64,000 nucleotides of DNA from Anticarsia gemmatalis (GCF_050436995.1 NC_134753.1:10478001-10542000), one strand, 5' to 3'. Shown: positions 51,040-62,310, counted from the stretch's first letter. Notes: generated by a model from the letters alone, not told the origin. A program made the numbers and translations.

Positions 51040-51250
51040 ACATTTCCAACCAACAGACACTTAATGCGCATGTGCGTTAAATTTAAGTCCTGCTACCTCC
51101 TACCAGCTAGGAGTCCATTTTAAATTACAGTTAGGGCATCAATCAATATCTGTATGCGTTTCCTATGATCGATGCTTGTGCATCAGCCATATTTTACACG
51201 CTTGCGCACTGATTCCAGCCTTCAACCTAGGAGACCTTTTCCCAACATAG
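51040..51250 (+). promoter_or_regulatory. Diverged promoter-like block
   Basis: ATTTCCAACCAACAGACACT, ATGCGCATGTGCG (51064), ATCAATCAATATCTGTATGCG and TTTCCTATGATCGATGCTTG, then a second CACGCTTGCGCACTG. No TACGCCGCG motif or exon is seen. Confidence 0.4.
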
Positions 51251-51884
51251 ACGTATGTATATCTGAATACTGAAGTCTTCCACTATTATTTCAAATATTT
51301 ATGTCAGTATAAATGTTATTTTACTGCTACAAGCGGAGACCTAATCGGCCAACTGTTGATGCGTCAAGCCGTGTCCTTTAGTTCGTGTTGTTGGTCTATC
51401 TAGTAAAAAAATATTTTTTTAATTACATTGGTCTCATGTTATGTTGCGCTTATTTTACCAATACATGTAGAGCACGATTTGAAGTTAGGTAATGTTTCAG
51501 TATTCGGTAATGACAGAAGTAATTCATATTAATTTGGCATCCTTCAATATCTTGGAGCATTTTATATGGACAATGTGTATGAAACAAATACGTACAAAGA
51601 AGTAATATCTGTGCAAAGTGCACTAGACAGATAATAATAAACGCATTGTCTTCCATTACTCGAGACTTTTTTATAATGTATCTAGTTATTAAACAGTATA
51701 TTCCACTTGAAAACTTAGAGCTTCTACATTTTTTTTTTAAGTTTGCGATGCGACTGTTTAAAATAAATCATGGTTTCTATCAGTAGGCGTGATGGGCGTT
51801 AAGTACGTCATGAACAAAAATAAAATAGACTACATGACATAAATCACAAATTTCCATCGAGTCATACCTAACTATCCACATTCA

Positions 51885-52306
51885 AAATAGAACATTCTAG
51901 GAACATCGGTACGCCTGCGCCTCGCCCACAGGCTTTCAACAACCTACACACAACACAGGATTCTATCCAATCGCAATAAAGTTTAATATGGCATCAATCA
52001 ATAACAAGGATGCGCTCCCTATGAAAGAAGCCGGTGTAAAGTGCGTCGATGCAACAGTCCCGGGCTGAACTCCGACCTTGAATAACGTTGCACGCGACAT
52101 CAATCTTTATTCAATTGAAATACAGTTTTATTTTAAAATCTTCCAGCGAATTACTTACGCTTAAACATTGTAATTATACAGCGCGTGTTTCGATAATATT
52201 CGGGAAACTCAAATCGTGATAGTGGCCAATATCATATATTGAACTTTTGCTGTAAAAAGGGGCACGGTTAAAACATACTAACAGACTATTAAAAACCCTT
52301 TTTTCA
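51885..52306 (+). promoter_or_regulatory. Promoter-like block with all main motifs
   Basis: ACATTCTAGGAACATCGG, ACGCCTGCGCC (51913), CCAATCGCAATAAAGTTTAA, GCGCTCCCTATGAAAGAAGC (52012), GCAACAGTCCCGGGC, AACGTTGCACGCGACA, CTTTATTCA, then a variant TATACAGCGCGTGTTTCG (about 52177). The candidate exon at 52307 starts about 110 bp after it. Confidence 0.5.
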
Positions 52307-52354
52307 ATGATTATTGTGTTGATCATCGTGATCGTTGCTTTGCTGTTAATTGAG
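52307..52354 (+). CDS. Candidate first exon, membrane-anchor peptide MIIVLIIVIVALLLIE
   Basis: ATG plus 15 codons ending at GAG|GTACGT, phase 0. The peptide is almost entirely hydrophobic, then Glu. It is two codons shorter than the other three phase-0 exons. It sits directly after a complete promoter-like block on the same strand. Confidence 0.42.
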
Positions 52355-52687
52355 GTACGTAATTAGTTATAATGCTATCCATATTACAACCACACAATAA
52401 CTTGATGTAACACATTTTTTTCGGAAACGAAACATCATACCTTATCTTGTTTGAATTCTTAATGTGCCGTGTGTTGATACTTGTTAGCGATTTTAAACTA
52501 TCTTTATTACTATTCTAATAAAGACAGTTCAGAAATTAATGTGTACTTACATATTAAACAACGCTCATATAAACTAATACCTAACTATTTTAATCACATC
52601 TTCAATCTTCTATAAGATATACCACCTGTAGCATCAATACAAAATCTTTTATATAGTAATTTAAATACATTTTAGGATAATTAATCA

Positions 52688-52830
52688 ATAGTTGCATACA
52701 TTTCCTATAAAGGAAGCCTGTAGTCAAAATAAATCTCACGCTTGCGCGTTGTGCACAGCTTTTAACTACATGTCTACAAAACAGAATTCTAAACCCCCAT
52801 TACTTCAAATATGGCGTCCGCCGATATTTA
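52688..52830 (+). promoter_or_regulatory. Diverged promoter-like block
   Basis: AATCAATAGTTGCATACATT, TCCTATAAAGGAAGCCTG, then CTCACGCTTGCGCG and GTGCACAGC. It ends with ATGGCGTCCGCCG. No downstream motif or exon is found. Confidence 0.35.
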
Positions 52831-53599
52831 AGTGTTTGAAATAAAATAAGCAGTGATTTCTATTTACTTCATCAACATATGTCTATTGATGAATAAAGAT
52901 TCATAAGAGCCGTATGTTTTGTAGGAAAAATATTAGTGATCACTTTAGTTCGGACTTTTAATTTATTTATGTATTCAAAATAAACTGTTGTATTTTGTGA
53001 CTCTCCATAAAACAACACAGATATGATGACACTAGATTAGTATTTACATTAAACTTTAATCACATAGCGATGAATTAGATAATTGTATACGCTCCTATAT
53101 AACTAGTAGTAAATTGCAATCAGTTATATTATTTAGCATTATGACACGAAATAACCGAAATTTACTTTTCTTTGTCAAATAAAAAAACAAATTAAATCCT
53201 TTTACACACATATGAACATCATCGTTACATGGACGATCGCCTTATATTTTCACGTTATAACAAGAACCATGACTTGAAATTGTTAGACCCGACAATTAAG
53301 ACTTTCCTAATGTTCTGGCAAACGGCTTAACTCAATAAGTTCACATAATATTTGCACTCGAAAACAGTGTAGTGCGTTCATAAGTGAAAAGAGCTACGGC
53401 GTGACTTGAATATAATGGCACGTGTCACGTCTCTGGGTGAGAAGCGTGACACTACAAGCTCTTTATAAAATACTGAATTCCGTCTATATCTGTTGCTCCT
53501 TAAGATATAAAATACACAAAAATTTTGCATAATACATATGTATTAGCGACAATTGCTTAAGTGATTCTTTATTTATACAAATTTGTGTCCCTAAGCAAG

Positions 53600-53957
53600 A
53601 AATTTCCAGACAATATCACGCGCATGCGTTAACATAACTGACAGCCCACTTGATTGTAAACCTTAGCGAATGGTAATAAAGTTCATAATATCGATTAGAA
53701 ACCACTGGCTGCGTTTCCCATGAAAGAAGCCGGTGCACATCATCTCACTATTATAGTGGCGGGCTGAGCTTTGGACTCAGATGACGCGTAAAGCAATACA
53801 GAACTTTATTCAGTGCCTTTTTAAATTGAAAATAGATTGACTTATCGTTTTACGTCGAACAATACCTAAATACGCCGCGTATAACACTTTGAAGTGCAAT
53901 AGACATTTGTTTCGTGAAGTGTTCTTAGTCCATCTTATCTTAAACAAAAAGTAAACA
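53600..53957 (+). promoter_or_regulatory. Promoter-like block with all main motifs
   Basis: TTCCAGACAATATCACGCGC, a CGCGCATGCG site (53618), GCGTTTCCCATGAAAGAAGC (53710), CGGTGCAC, CGGGCTGAGC, GATGACGCG, CTTTATTCAG, then AATACGCCGCGTATAACAC (about 53870). The open frame at 53958 begins about 70 bp later. Confidence 0.5.
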
Positions 53958-54142
53958 ATGATTACCTGGGAAGAAACGATATTACTCTGGGAAAAGATAT
54001 ACATAATTCTTGAAGAAATGTACCTAGTTATAGAGACAGAGGGTTTAGAACATATAAAACCGGTGGTTTGGTTTATATTTTGGTGTATCGTAATGCCTGT
54101 AGTGCATTTTGTGGCGACGTTAGCATCTATTTGGCTGGTTTT
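53958..54142 (+). CDS. Candidate first coding exon, hydrophobic C-terminal half
   Basis: An ATG opens 61 codons (MITWEETILLWEKIYIILEE and on), acidic at first and then strongly hydrophobic from about residue 36 to the end (VVWFIFWCIVMPVV and FVATLASIWLV). A consensus donor (TT|GTAAGTATT) falls at 54143, leaving two bases (phase 2); read unspliced, the frame closes one codon later at TAA. The position after a block is as for the other exons, but the phase differs from the 54-nt exons, so it may join a different partner or not be an exon. Confidence 0.33.
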
Positions 54143-54494
54143 GTAAGTATTAATTTTAACCAAAATATATTTTATATGTATTCTTTTTCTTGTGATAATA
54201 GCCATTACACTATTGTCTTGCCTTTTTCTTTTACGAAAGCAAATTTTACAACGAGCGTAAAAGATCTCTAAACATTAGTGAAGTTGTTATGCATGTGGTA
54301 GGGATTTGTTAATCTGTTTAATAGAAAATAATACTTATTAGTACGAAAAAAAAAACACGTATTTTGCGGTATTTTAAACATTATATGCTGTATATTTTTA
54401 TATGGAGGTTAGAAAGTCGATTTAAAATTGTCATTAAAATGCGAAACACTCAACTTAATAATTTCACTTATAGCTTCGAAAATAGGTCCAAAAT

Positions 54495-54850
54495 AGGGAA
54501 TTTCCAGAATGTTGTTTGCGTGCAGCTTTCTGAGCCTCTACGGCCCACGCGACAACACGTGACGCTTTGGCTGCGAAAGAAGCCGGTGCACACGCCTTGT
54601 GCAACAGTCCCGGGTTGAGCACTAATCACGTTACGCACTATATAAAATTATATTCAATGAGCATACATTATACAGAATATAAATATATAGAAGCTTCACG
54701 CCCCGACTATATTACACAATACGGCGCGTGATACATCTCCCCTTTTCAGCGTATTTTGTTTGTAAGTGTCCTAACAGTAACAAACTTATGTGTTACTTAC
54801 TGTCTGTGTTGGTATATTAGAGTAAACAATTGAGAAGATTAGACTTAGAC
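54495..54850 (+). promoter_or_regulatory. Promoter-like block
   Basis: AGGGAATTTCCAG (about 54497), GCCCACGCGACAACACGTGACG, GCGAAAGAAGCCGGTGCAC, GCAACAGTCCCGGG, ATCACGTTACGC, then AATACGGCGCGTGATACATC (about 54718). A short ATG frame follows at 54851 (MADIWFSSLSM, then GTAACG) but its donor is weak and the peptide is not clearly an anchor. Confidence 0.45.
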
Positions 54851-55066
54851 ATGGCTGACATTTGGTTTTCCTCGCTCAGCATGGTAACGAAAACGATTCT
54901 GTTCTTGATGCTGATGGCCGCGATTTGAGCAATTTTATAAGTTGCTATTTAGATGTAACTCTTAACCATTCATCATTAATACGTTCTAATGATGTCTTTC
55001 ATACGATGGAAAGACATAATCATGATATTAATTTGAAACTTGCTCTTACTAAAGTTTTATAAAACA

Positions 55067-55255
55067 CTAGCGGACCCGACAGACGTTGTCCTGTCTAATA
55101 AATTAAAAAAAACATTGTCCAGCGGACAAAATTGTGAATCTAAACCATTCTCAGATCCCCTTGAACACACACAAAAAATTTCATCAAAATCGGTCCAGTC
55201 GTTTAAGAGAAGTTCAGTGACATACACACTTACAGACGAATTATATATATAAAGA
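55067..55255 (+). mobile_element. Dispersed repeat (CACTAGCGGACCCGACAGAC)
   Basis: ACACTAGCGGACCCGACAGA through AAAATCGGTCCAGTCG to ACACACTTACAGACGAATTA. It interrupts the block array between 54.9 and 55.5 kb and is one of the few transposon fragments inside it. Confidence 0.6.
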
Positions 55256-55539
55256 TAACATTAGGAAAATTAATAATGGTACCTTGAAGGCTACTTGAAT
55301 GTTATAATTATTATTTATACTTCTTGTAGGAAAGCGCGTCACACTCTCAAACAAAGAATAAAACTAACATTACAAAGTTGTTAATAATTCATACGCTTAC
55401 TGTATATTTGTTATTGATGACTAAACTCAGATTTATAAATCAATAATAATTAAAATAAATTATAATTATTACTAGTGATGGTTCTATAAATATAACATCC
55501 TGATTAGACACAGATAAATGTGGAGTTCAGCGGAAATGT

Positions 55540-55800
55540 TCAATCAATACCCTAGGTCTCAAAATAAAACACATCCAGGTATCCCTTCACGCGTGCGCAC
55601 TGAATTCAGGCTCTGAACTACCGATGTAAATCAAATCCGTCTCTATTAAAGGGCCATAAAGCATAGTTTCGCTCTCCTCAATCACTGGATGCGTTACCTA
55701 TGAAAGAAGCCTGTGCAGCTAGCCCGGGCACAGCCCCAAGTCCGAATGACGTCGTACCAAACAAAGACCTTTATTCGTACAGACACGAATTTATTATGGG
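55540..55800 (+). promoter_or_regulatory. Promoter-like block without the last motif
   Basis: CTAGGTCTCAAAATAAAACA, TTCACGCGTGCGCACTG (55589), CACTGGATGCG, TTACCTATGAAAGAAGCCTG (55691), GCCCGGGC, GAATGACGTCG, CTTTATTCG. No TACGCCGCG motif is found downstream. The opening words recur at 58060. Confidence 0.42.
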
Positions 55801-56289
55801 TTTTGGTTAAGGATGAATTAATTACAAAACATTAAGCATAGTCTAATTTCCTGATACCACATTTTTAAGTTCTTTTTACATGTCTAGATTTTTTAAATAT
55901 TTTAAGGAATAAAAAATAAGGCAATGTAAACAAGTTTTGGCAGTAATCTTGGAGATAAAAACTGCAGACGTGACCATAATTTTTTGGCACAGGTGTGTCA
56001 TACATTATATTAATTAAAATTCTAAATTCATCTGTAAGTGCGTCTAAGTACTTAACGTATTATATCAATAGACCTAATACCTTCAATTAGAAAAGAATTT
56101 GATAAATCCATGCTCGATATTAATTTTAAATTATATTTTAGAACTGAAACAATAGTGCCAACTACATATCAATCAGTACTTATTTAAAACCATTGTCCTT
56201 AAGTATTTTATTTTAGAAGACTGTTACAATATTTCATGAACAAAGACTTACGTTTGCCTAGATAGGAACCATTTTATGGACCAATATTT

Positions 56290-56697
56290 AAAATGCCATC
56301 TTTGAGCATGCGCACAGCATCCCAACTACATTCATACGATTCTGTACTTTAATATACAGCAATAAAGATCAATATCGCACCGGCCTGTGGCAGCGCGCTG
56401 CGCTTTCTAGGGCATCAGCCAGTGCACCACGCCTAGCTGCAACAGTCCCGGGCTAACTTCCGAGCTCACTTGACGTGGCACTCGCAGTAACATTTCATTC
56501 ACTGATACAGCTTAAATTGAATCTATCTCAATAAATCTCTAGCTTCACGCTCTAACAATTGCTAAATACGGCGCGTGATACGGCTTAAAGTGCTACAATC
56601 GTCAAACGTCGCGAACGGTTAAACGATCCCTGTGTCTCGAGACACAGCGGGCTATACTTTGAGAGGCTAAGAGGGCAGTAAGAGCAACCCAATAAAA
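56290..56697 (+). promoter_or_regulatory. Promoter-like block with all main motifs
   Basis: TTGAGCATGCGCACAGC (56303), AGCAATAAAGATCAATATCG, GCATCAGCCAGTGCACCACG, GCAACAGTCCCGGGC, CCGAGCTCACTTGACGTGGC, then AATACGGCGCGTGATACGGC (about 56564). About 110 bp later comes the ATG at 56698; the GC-rich 5'UTR-like stretch contains a CTGTGTCTCGAGACACAG palindrome (56630-56647). Confidence 0.5.
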
Positions 56698-56795
56698 ATG
56701 TACTCCTACTACCAACTGTTCATGGGCATCATGTGGTTCGTGTTCATGGAGCTGCTTGACTGGGCGACCCAAGACAATTCCGAGGAATTCATCCG
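56698..56795 (+). CDS. Candidate first coding exon (MYSYYQLFMGIMWFVFMELL...)
   Basis: ATG plus 31 further codons and two bases to a strong donor (CG|GTGAGA), phase 2; unspliced it stops at once (CGG TGA). Residues 7-20 are hydrophobic, followed by an acidic tail with Asp, Glu and Glu-Glu. Third positions are mostly G or C (about five codons are not) in a region that is mainly AT-rich, which supports coding. The phase matches the 53958 candidate, not the 54-nt exons. Confidence 0.45.
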
Positions 56796-57059
56796 GTGAG
56801 ATTTTGCTATAATTTACCATGATTTCATGTGTCATATGTTCTATTTGTCTTAAAAATCTAATATATAATAATGTTCCTAACGACAATATTACTGGGAGTC
56901 GCGGCGTTTATATATCCATTTTTGTGTCTACGGGATAAGGTTTGCTAGAATCATAAAGTTTAATTGACTCAATTTAATTGAATCTTATTGAATTGATTAA
57001 TGAGTTACATATTCGAGATTCGTCTAAAACTAGTGTCTCATTATTCAATTCTTCTTAAT

Positions 57060-57180
57060 AGATATAGTCTGCCACAAAATGCATAATTCCGATCACTTGT
57101 CTCGCGCATGCGCGCCTTAAACCAAATGCGTTACCTATGATAGAAGCCGGTTCAACTGACACGGTCAGAGATCTTAATTT
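57060..57180 (+). promoter_or_regulatory. Partial block
   Basis: TCTCGCGCATGCGCGCC (57101), then AAATGCGTTACCTATGATAG and AAGCCGGTTC. The later motifs are missing. Confidence 0.4.
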
Positions 57181-57454
57181 TTATGAAGCTGCGTGCAGCA
57201 ATTACTTTTGTGTTAGGGATATTTAGCAATTAAATACAAAATTTGTAGTCATAGATCTTAGATCTAGTTAATATCATAAAATCTATCATCTGAATCAATA
57301 ACAATAGATAATTCTCTTTGATACGACTTGTACTTTTACAATTGTAAAAAAATAATATGATTTAATAAAAAAGTTTTGGATAACGCTCCACATTAAATTT
57401 ACATCCAAGATTTACATTAACGGCAATATAAAAAAATCGCTACACAAAATTTCC

Positions 57455-57860
57455 AAATGCGTTACCTATGAAAGAAGCCGTTGCATCGGGAAATTTCCGG
57501 AACCGTATTCGCGCCTGCGCGGAACCGCCTGACCTTTTACGACCCACGCAATACCGAGCGCTGCGTTACCTTTGAAAGAAGCCGTTGCATACGCCTCGCT
57601 GCAACAGTCTCCGCCCTAGCTCCGAGCTCACATGACGTGGCCCGCGACATAGAACTAAATTAGTGTAGAACAGTAAAAGTACAGTTTGATATTGAAGTGG
57701 ACATACAGTTCCATTTTAAAGTGGGACTACAATTTGATATTGAATATACAGTGGTTTAACGGTTAACGTTTAGACGATATAACTTTATACGGCGCGTGAT
57801 ACGCTTCACAGTCACAGTGCTGTGAACTTTTTTGTGAATTTTGCAACTTCGTGTCCCATT
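57455..57860 (+). promoter_or_regulatory. Complete promoter-like block with non-coding exon-like end
   Basis: GTTACCTATGAAAGAAGCC (57462), GGGAAATTTCCGG, TTCGCGCCTGCGCGG, GACCTTTTACGACCCACG, a second GTTACCTTTGAAAGAAGCC, GCAACAGTC, GAGCTCACATGACGTGGC, TATACGGCGCGTGATACGC (about 57787), then GCAACTTCG and CCCATTG|GTACGT at 57861. No start codon lies between the last motif and the donor, as in the block at 47.3 kb. Confidence 0.5.
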
Positions 57861-58059
57861 GGTACGTATTTCAATATGTTCGCATAGTTCAATTAGTTAT
57901 TGTATTTTTTTTTTCAAATTCTAAATCATGTTTTTAATTATTTCTTTACTCATAACTGCTAAAAGTAACTCATAAAAAGCTTTCATTAGTTAATTTGTTA
58001 AAAATAAAAACGTGATAACGAATTAAAAATTCAGCACCGATAAGCAATCAATAAATCTA

Positions 58060-58700
58060 GGTCTCAAAATAGAACGCTTCCAGGTATCTCTTCGCGCAGA
58101 CGCACTAAATTCAGGTCGTTTCAATCAAACATTGTATGCGTTACCTTACCATAAAACAATAAAAGCATTTGTATGTGATATGCTTAGAAAGATAGATAAA
58201 AAAATAAAAGAAAACGATCAAGATCATTAAATAAAATTCTAAATAAAACATTATATGATCTAACTTTTTGTGTTTGCACTGATATTAAGCTCTTAAAATC
58301 GGATTTAAATCTATCTGAAACTCTATACAACTGCATCAATTGCGTTACTTTTGTAAGAAGCCGTTGAAAGAAGCCTGTGCAACAGGAAATTTCCTGCACT
58401 TAATTCACGCCTGCGCGCAGCTTCCCGACCTTTTACGACCCAATACTGGGCGCTGCGCTATCTCTGAAAGTAGATAATGCATAAGCTTAGATGACGTGGC
58501 GCGTCACATAAAACTTTATGCAGCCGGAATTGTAGTTTAATATTTAATGTGAAGTGAATATAAGTTTTAATTTTGATACGCCGTTTGATACGCCGCGTGA
58601 TACGCTTCACAATATTGTAAACTAGACGGAATTATACCGCCAAAGATATTTACGACGCGTAATACGCCTCGTGTTTCTGTAAACTTACATAGTGAAATCG
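58060..58700 (+). promoter_or_regulatory. Two overlapping blocks, the second with doubled GCGTGA motif
   Basis: 58060-58160 repeats the opening of the 55540 block (CTAGGTCTCAAAATAGAACG, TTCGCGCAGACGCAC). 58335-58520 has CAACAGGAAATTTCCTGC, CACGCCTGCGCGCAGC and GATGACGTGGCGCG. 58576-58615 holds TACGCCGTTTGATACGCCGC and GTGATACGCTTCAC; a further TACGACGCGTAATACGCCTC lies at 58651. Confidence 0.45.
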
Positions 58701-60052
58701 AATCGTTTTAATAAACTTTTGTGTATCAAGCATTGTACGTGAAAGAATCCTATGAAAGAAGCCGCTGCAACAGGAAATTTCCCGAACCGTTTGCTTTGAG
58801 CTCATATATTATGACGTTACGCGCGACAAAGTACCTTATTTTCATTGAGCACATAGTTTAATATTAAATCTGAAATGATAGAATTTTAGCGTCCTTTCAA
58901 AAATTGTTAACAAACCGCGTGAAATGCCTCGATATGTTTGAGTTTTAGATAGAACAGTCTTAAATGTAACCAACGTTATATCCTAAATATGTTCACGTTT
59001 TAATCTAAAGGACAATGCGTGAAAGAATCCTGTGAAAGAAGCCGCTGCAACAGGAAATTTCCCGAACCGTTTTCGCGCCTGCGCGTAGCTGCCTCTTATG
59101 ACGTCCACGTCACTGAGCGATGCGTTACCTATGAAAGAAGCCGGTGCACGCCCCTTGATGCAACAGTCCCCGGGCCGAGCTTTGAGCTCATACGACGTTA
59201 CGCGCTGAAGTACCTTATTTTCATTGAGCACATATTAGTTTAATATTAAATCTGAAGTGATAAAATTTTAGTGCCCTTTCAAAAATAGTTAACAAACCGC
59301 GTGAAATGCCTCAAATTTTTATGACTTTCAGATTGGACGGTCTTAGAAGTAACCAACTTTATATCCTAAATATGTTCGCGTTGTAATCTGTAGGATAATG
59401 CGTGAAAGAATCCTATGAAAGAAGCCGTTGCAACAGGAAATTTTCCGAATCATTTTCGCGCCTGCGCGCAGCCTCCTTTTGTGACGTCCACGTCACTAAG
59501 CGATGCGTTACCTATGAAATAAGCCGGTGCACGCCCTTTGATGCAACAGTCCCCGGGCCGAGCTATGAGCTCATTTGACGTTACGCGCGGCAAAGTATCT
59601 TATTTTTATTAAGCACACAGTTTCATGTTTAATCTGACCTCATAGAATTTTAGCGGACTTTAAGAAATAGTTAAAAACCCGCGTAAAATGCCTCAAATTT
59701 ATATAACTTTTAGATCGAGCAGTCTTAAAAGTAACCAACTTTATATCCTAAATATGTTCGCGTTGTAATCTAAAGGATAATGTATGAAAGAATCCTATGA
59801 AAGAAGCCGTTGCAACAGGCAATTTCCCAAACCATGTTCGCGCCTGCGCGCAGCCGCCTTTTGCGACGTCCACGTCACTAAGCGATGCGTTACCTATGAA
59901 ATAAGCCGGTGCACGCCCCTTGATGCAACAGTCCCCGGGCCGAGCTCGAAGCTCTGATAACGTCGCGTGCAAAATAGCACTTAATACAGTGGCCATACAC
60001 TTTTAAACTCAATGAAGACTGGATAATGATTCAAAGAGAGTTGGGCTTATTT

Positions 60053-60151
60053 AGCACGGCGCGTGATTCGCCTTCGTAGCACGGTTAACTTTAAAACCTC
60101 TAAATCGTGATAAGCCTTTGTGTCCTTAACACAGTACAGTTGGATAAAACT
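60053..60151 (+). promoter_or_regulatory. Exon-like segment with donor after unit 4
   Basis: CACGGCGCGTGATTCGCC is followed by CTTAACACAGTACAGTTGG and GATAAAACT|GTAAGTTTT. The equivalent segment after unit 7 (to 61709) has CTTAAACGCAGTACGATCGG and ATAAACCA|GTAAGTTTT. Donor conservation between diverged copies suggests a non-coding first exon. No ATG lies between motif and donor. Confidence 0.4.
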
Positions 60152-61619
60152 GTAAGTTTTATCTTTGCGTATATCATACTTAAAAAAACAACTTCTCTAC
60201 TTGTTTATTTAAATTATTTTATCCGGTGGTTTAATTTCTATCGTGGAACTAAGTTGATCACAAAGGGTCTTAAAAAAAATTGCTCGTTTGCACTTTAAAA
60301 TCAGCTCAGCTGATCCATGAAATCACTAAATTCGTTACCTACCTCTAATTATTATGTATATAAATTAAATTAAACTATAAATAGATAGATGCTGTAAATT
60401 GTAATGTCTTAATAGTAATAGACTATTAAATCCTACGCACAGTGCGCGTTGTTATCTTACGTGAAAGAATCCTATGAAAGAAGCCAGTGCAACAGGAAAT
60501 TTCCCGAACTATTCTCACGCATGCGCGTCACCGCCTGACCTTTTACGACCCACGTGATACCCAGCGCTGCGTTACCTATGAAAGAAGCCGATGCATAACG
60601 CCTCGCTGCAACAGTACCCGGGCCGAGCTCCGAGCTCAGATAACAATACGCGCGATAAAGAACATAATGCAGTAGCCATACGTTTTAAAATTCAATGAAT
60701 AGCGGATAATTATTTGAAGTGCCTTGGACTTATTTAATAAGGCGCGTGATACATCGTCTTAGTGTAGTGCAAAAGAATATTAGAAAATTAAAAATGAGTA
60801 AATACGCCGCGGTCTACGCCTCACAGTGCTATAAACTTATGTCGTGAAATGTAATGTCTTAATAGTGATCAACTATAAATCAATTGCGCGCTGTTATCTT
60901 GCTTGAAAGAATCCTATGAAAGAAGCCGGTGCAACAGGAAATTTTCCGAACCATAATCGCGCCTGCGCGCAGCCACCTGACCTTTTACGACCCACGTGAT
61001 ACCGAGCGCTGTGTTACCTTTGAAAGAAGCCGGTGCATAACGCCTCACTGCAACAGCCCCTGGACCGAGCTCCGAGCTCTGATAACGTCGCGCGTGATAT
61101 AGAACTTAAGGCACTAGCCATACGTTTTAAAATTCAATGAATAGCGGATAATTATTCAAAGAGACTTGGACTTACTTAATACGGCGCGTGATACGCCTTC
61201 TTAGTGCAGTGAAAAGAATATTAGAAAATTAAAAAATATTAAATACGCCGCGGCCTACGCCTCAGCATGCTATAAACTTACGTCGTGAAATGTAATGTCT
61301 TAATAGTGATCAACTATAAATCAATTGCGCGCTGTTATCTTGCTTGAAAGAATCCTATGAAAGAAGCCGGTGCAACAGAAACTTTCCCGAACCATTCTCA
61401 CGCATGCGCGCAGCCGCCTGACCTTTTACGACCCACGTGATACCGAGCGCTGCGTTACCTATGAAAGAAGCCGGTGCATAACGCCTCGCTGCAACAGCTC
61501 CTGGGCCGAGCTTCGAGCTCAGATAACAATGCGCGCGATATAAAAATTAATGCAGTAGTCATCGTTTTAAAATTCAATGAATGGCGGATAATGATTCGAA
61601 GAGGTTTGAGTAATATTAC

Positions 61620-61709
61620 TTAATACGTCGCGTGATACGCCTTCTTAGTACAGTGAATTTTGAAGACCTTTACTTTCATATCTTAAACGCAGTACGATCG
61701 GATAAACCA
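61620..61709 (+). promoter_or_regulatory. Exon-like segment with donor after unit 7
   Basis: AATACGTCGCGTGATACGCC, then CTTAAACGCAGTACGATCGG and a GTAAGTTTTGG donor at 61710, homologous to the segment ending at 60151. Read with that copy, it supports a spliced non-coding leader. Confidence 0.4.
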
Positions 61710-61889
61710 GTAAGTTTTGGTATTTGTGTAAATAATACGTACCGACTAATTTCCGATTATTTTGTAAATTAACTTGAGCCCGGTGTTTCGATTTGTATAG
61801 GTTTGCCGAAAAAATCAATAACGATTATAAATAACTCCCTGTTGCACTTTTGAATTAAGACAAGACAATTAACTAATCGTCACTAATTT

Positions 61890-62310
61890 ATGAGATCGCT
61901 AAATGCGTTACCTATGAAAAAAGCCATACAACAGAAAATTTCCTGAACTATTTCCGCACTTCTGCTGTCACTGGACAACTAGTACAAAATGTAACTGTAT
62001 TAAAACGCAATAGAGTTTAATTAAAAAAAATACAAAATGTGTTATTTCTTGTGACTTACGAACTAATAAAAAGCAAAGGGCAATAGGTTGAAATTGAGTA
62101 TAATTTTATATGTGGCTCTTGCACTTAAAATTACTGAAAATTGTAAATAACACTTAATTTACTGTCCCTCTTGACGACCGAAATAATGTAATCAATAAAA
62201 TATATTATTCGGTTGGCATATAGTTGATAATATAATTGATGTGTAACAAATGTACTTACACGCTGGAAAAAAAACTTAAAACGGCGCGTGCCACGCCTCG
62301 TAGCGCAATT
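61890..62310 (+). promoter_or_regulatory. Decayed block
   Basis: ATGCGTTACCTATGAAAAAA and AACAGAAAATTTCCTGAAC at 61901-61950, no CG-rich middle, then an isolated AAAACGGCGCGTGCCACGCC at 62277. The sequence between is AT-rich. Confidence 0.35.

Larger units (their letters stand above)
58739..61745 (+). repeat. Compact head-to-tail array of seven promoter-like units
   Basis: GAAAGAATCCTATGAAAGAA or a close variant recurs at 58741, 59021, 59404, 59786, 60463, 60905 and 61346, giving spacings of 280, 383, 382, 677, 442 and 441 bp. Each complete unit runs: GGAAATTTCCCGAACC, TTCGCGCCTGCGCG or CACGCATGCGCG, a spacer, GTTACCTATGAAAGAAGCC, GCAACAGTCCCCGGGCCGAG, GAGCTC, TAACGTCGCGCG or GACGTTACGCG, and about 100 bp later GGCGCGTGATACGCC or CCGCGTGAAATGCC. 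The first unit lacks about 115 bp of its middle. The units at 59 kb form one subfamily and those at 60.4-61.6 kb another. Both subfamilies share intervening sequence too, so they arose by local tandem duplication. Confidence 0.8.

Noticed and set aside
54862..55062. 66-codon frame (NENDSVLDADGRDLSN and on)
   Set aside because: Starts at a non-ATG codon in a different frame from the block's ATG at 54851 and ends at the edge of a transposon; no homologue in other blocks.
58983..59996. Two similar 82-codon reverse-strand frames (ending FRLKREHI / FRLQREHI)
   Set aside because: They are reverse readings of two tandem units; the unit between them has an in-frame TGA, so the frame is not under selection.
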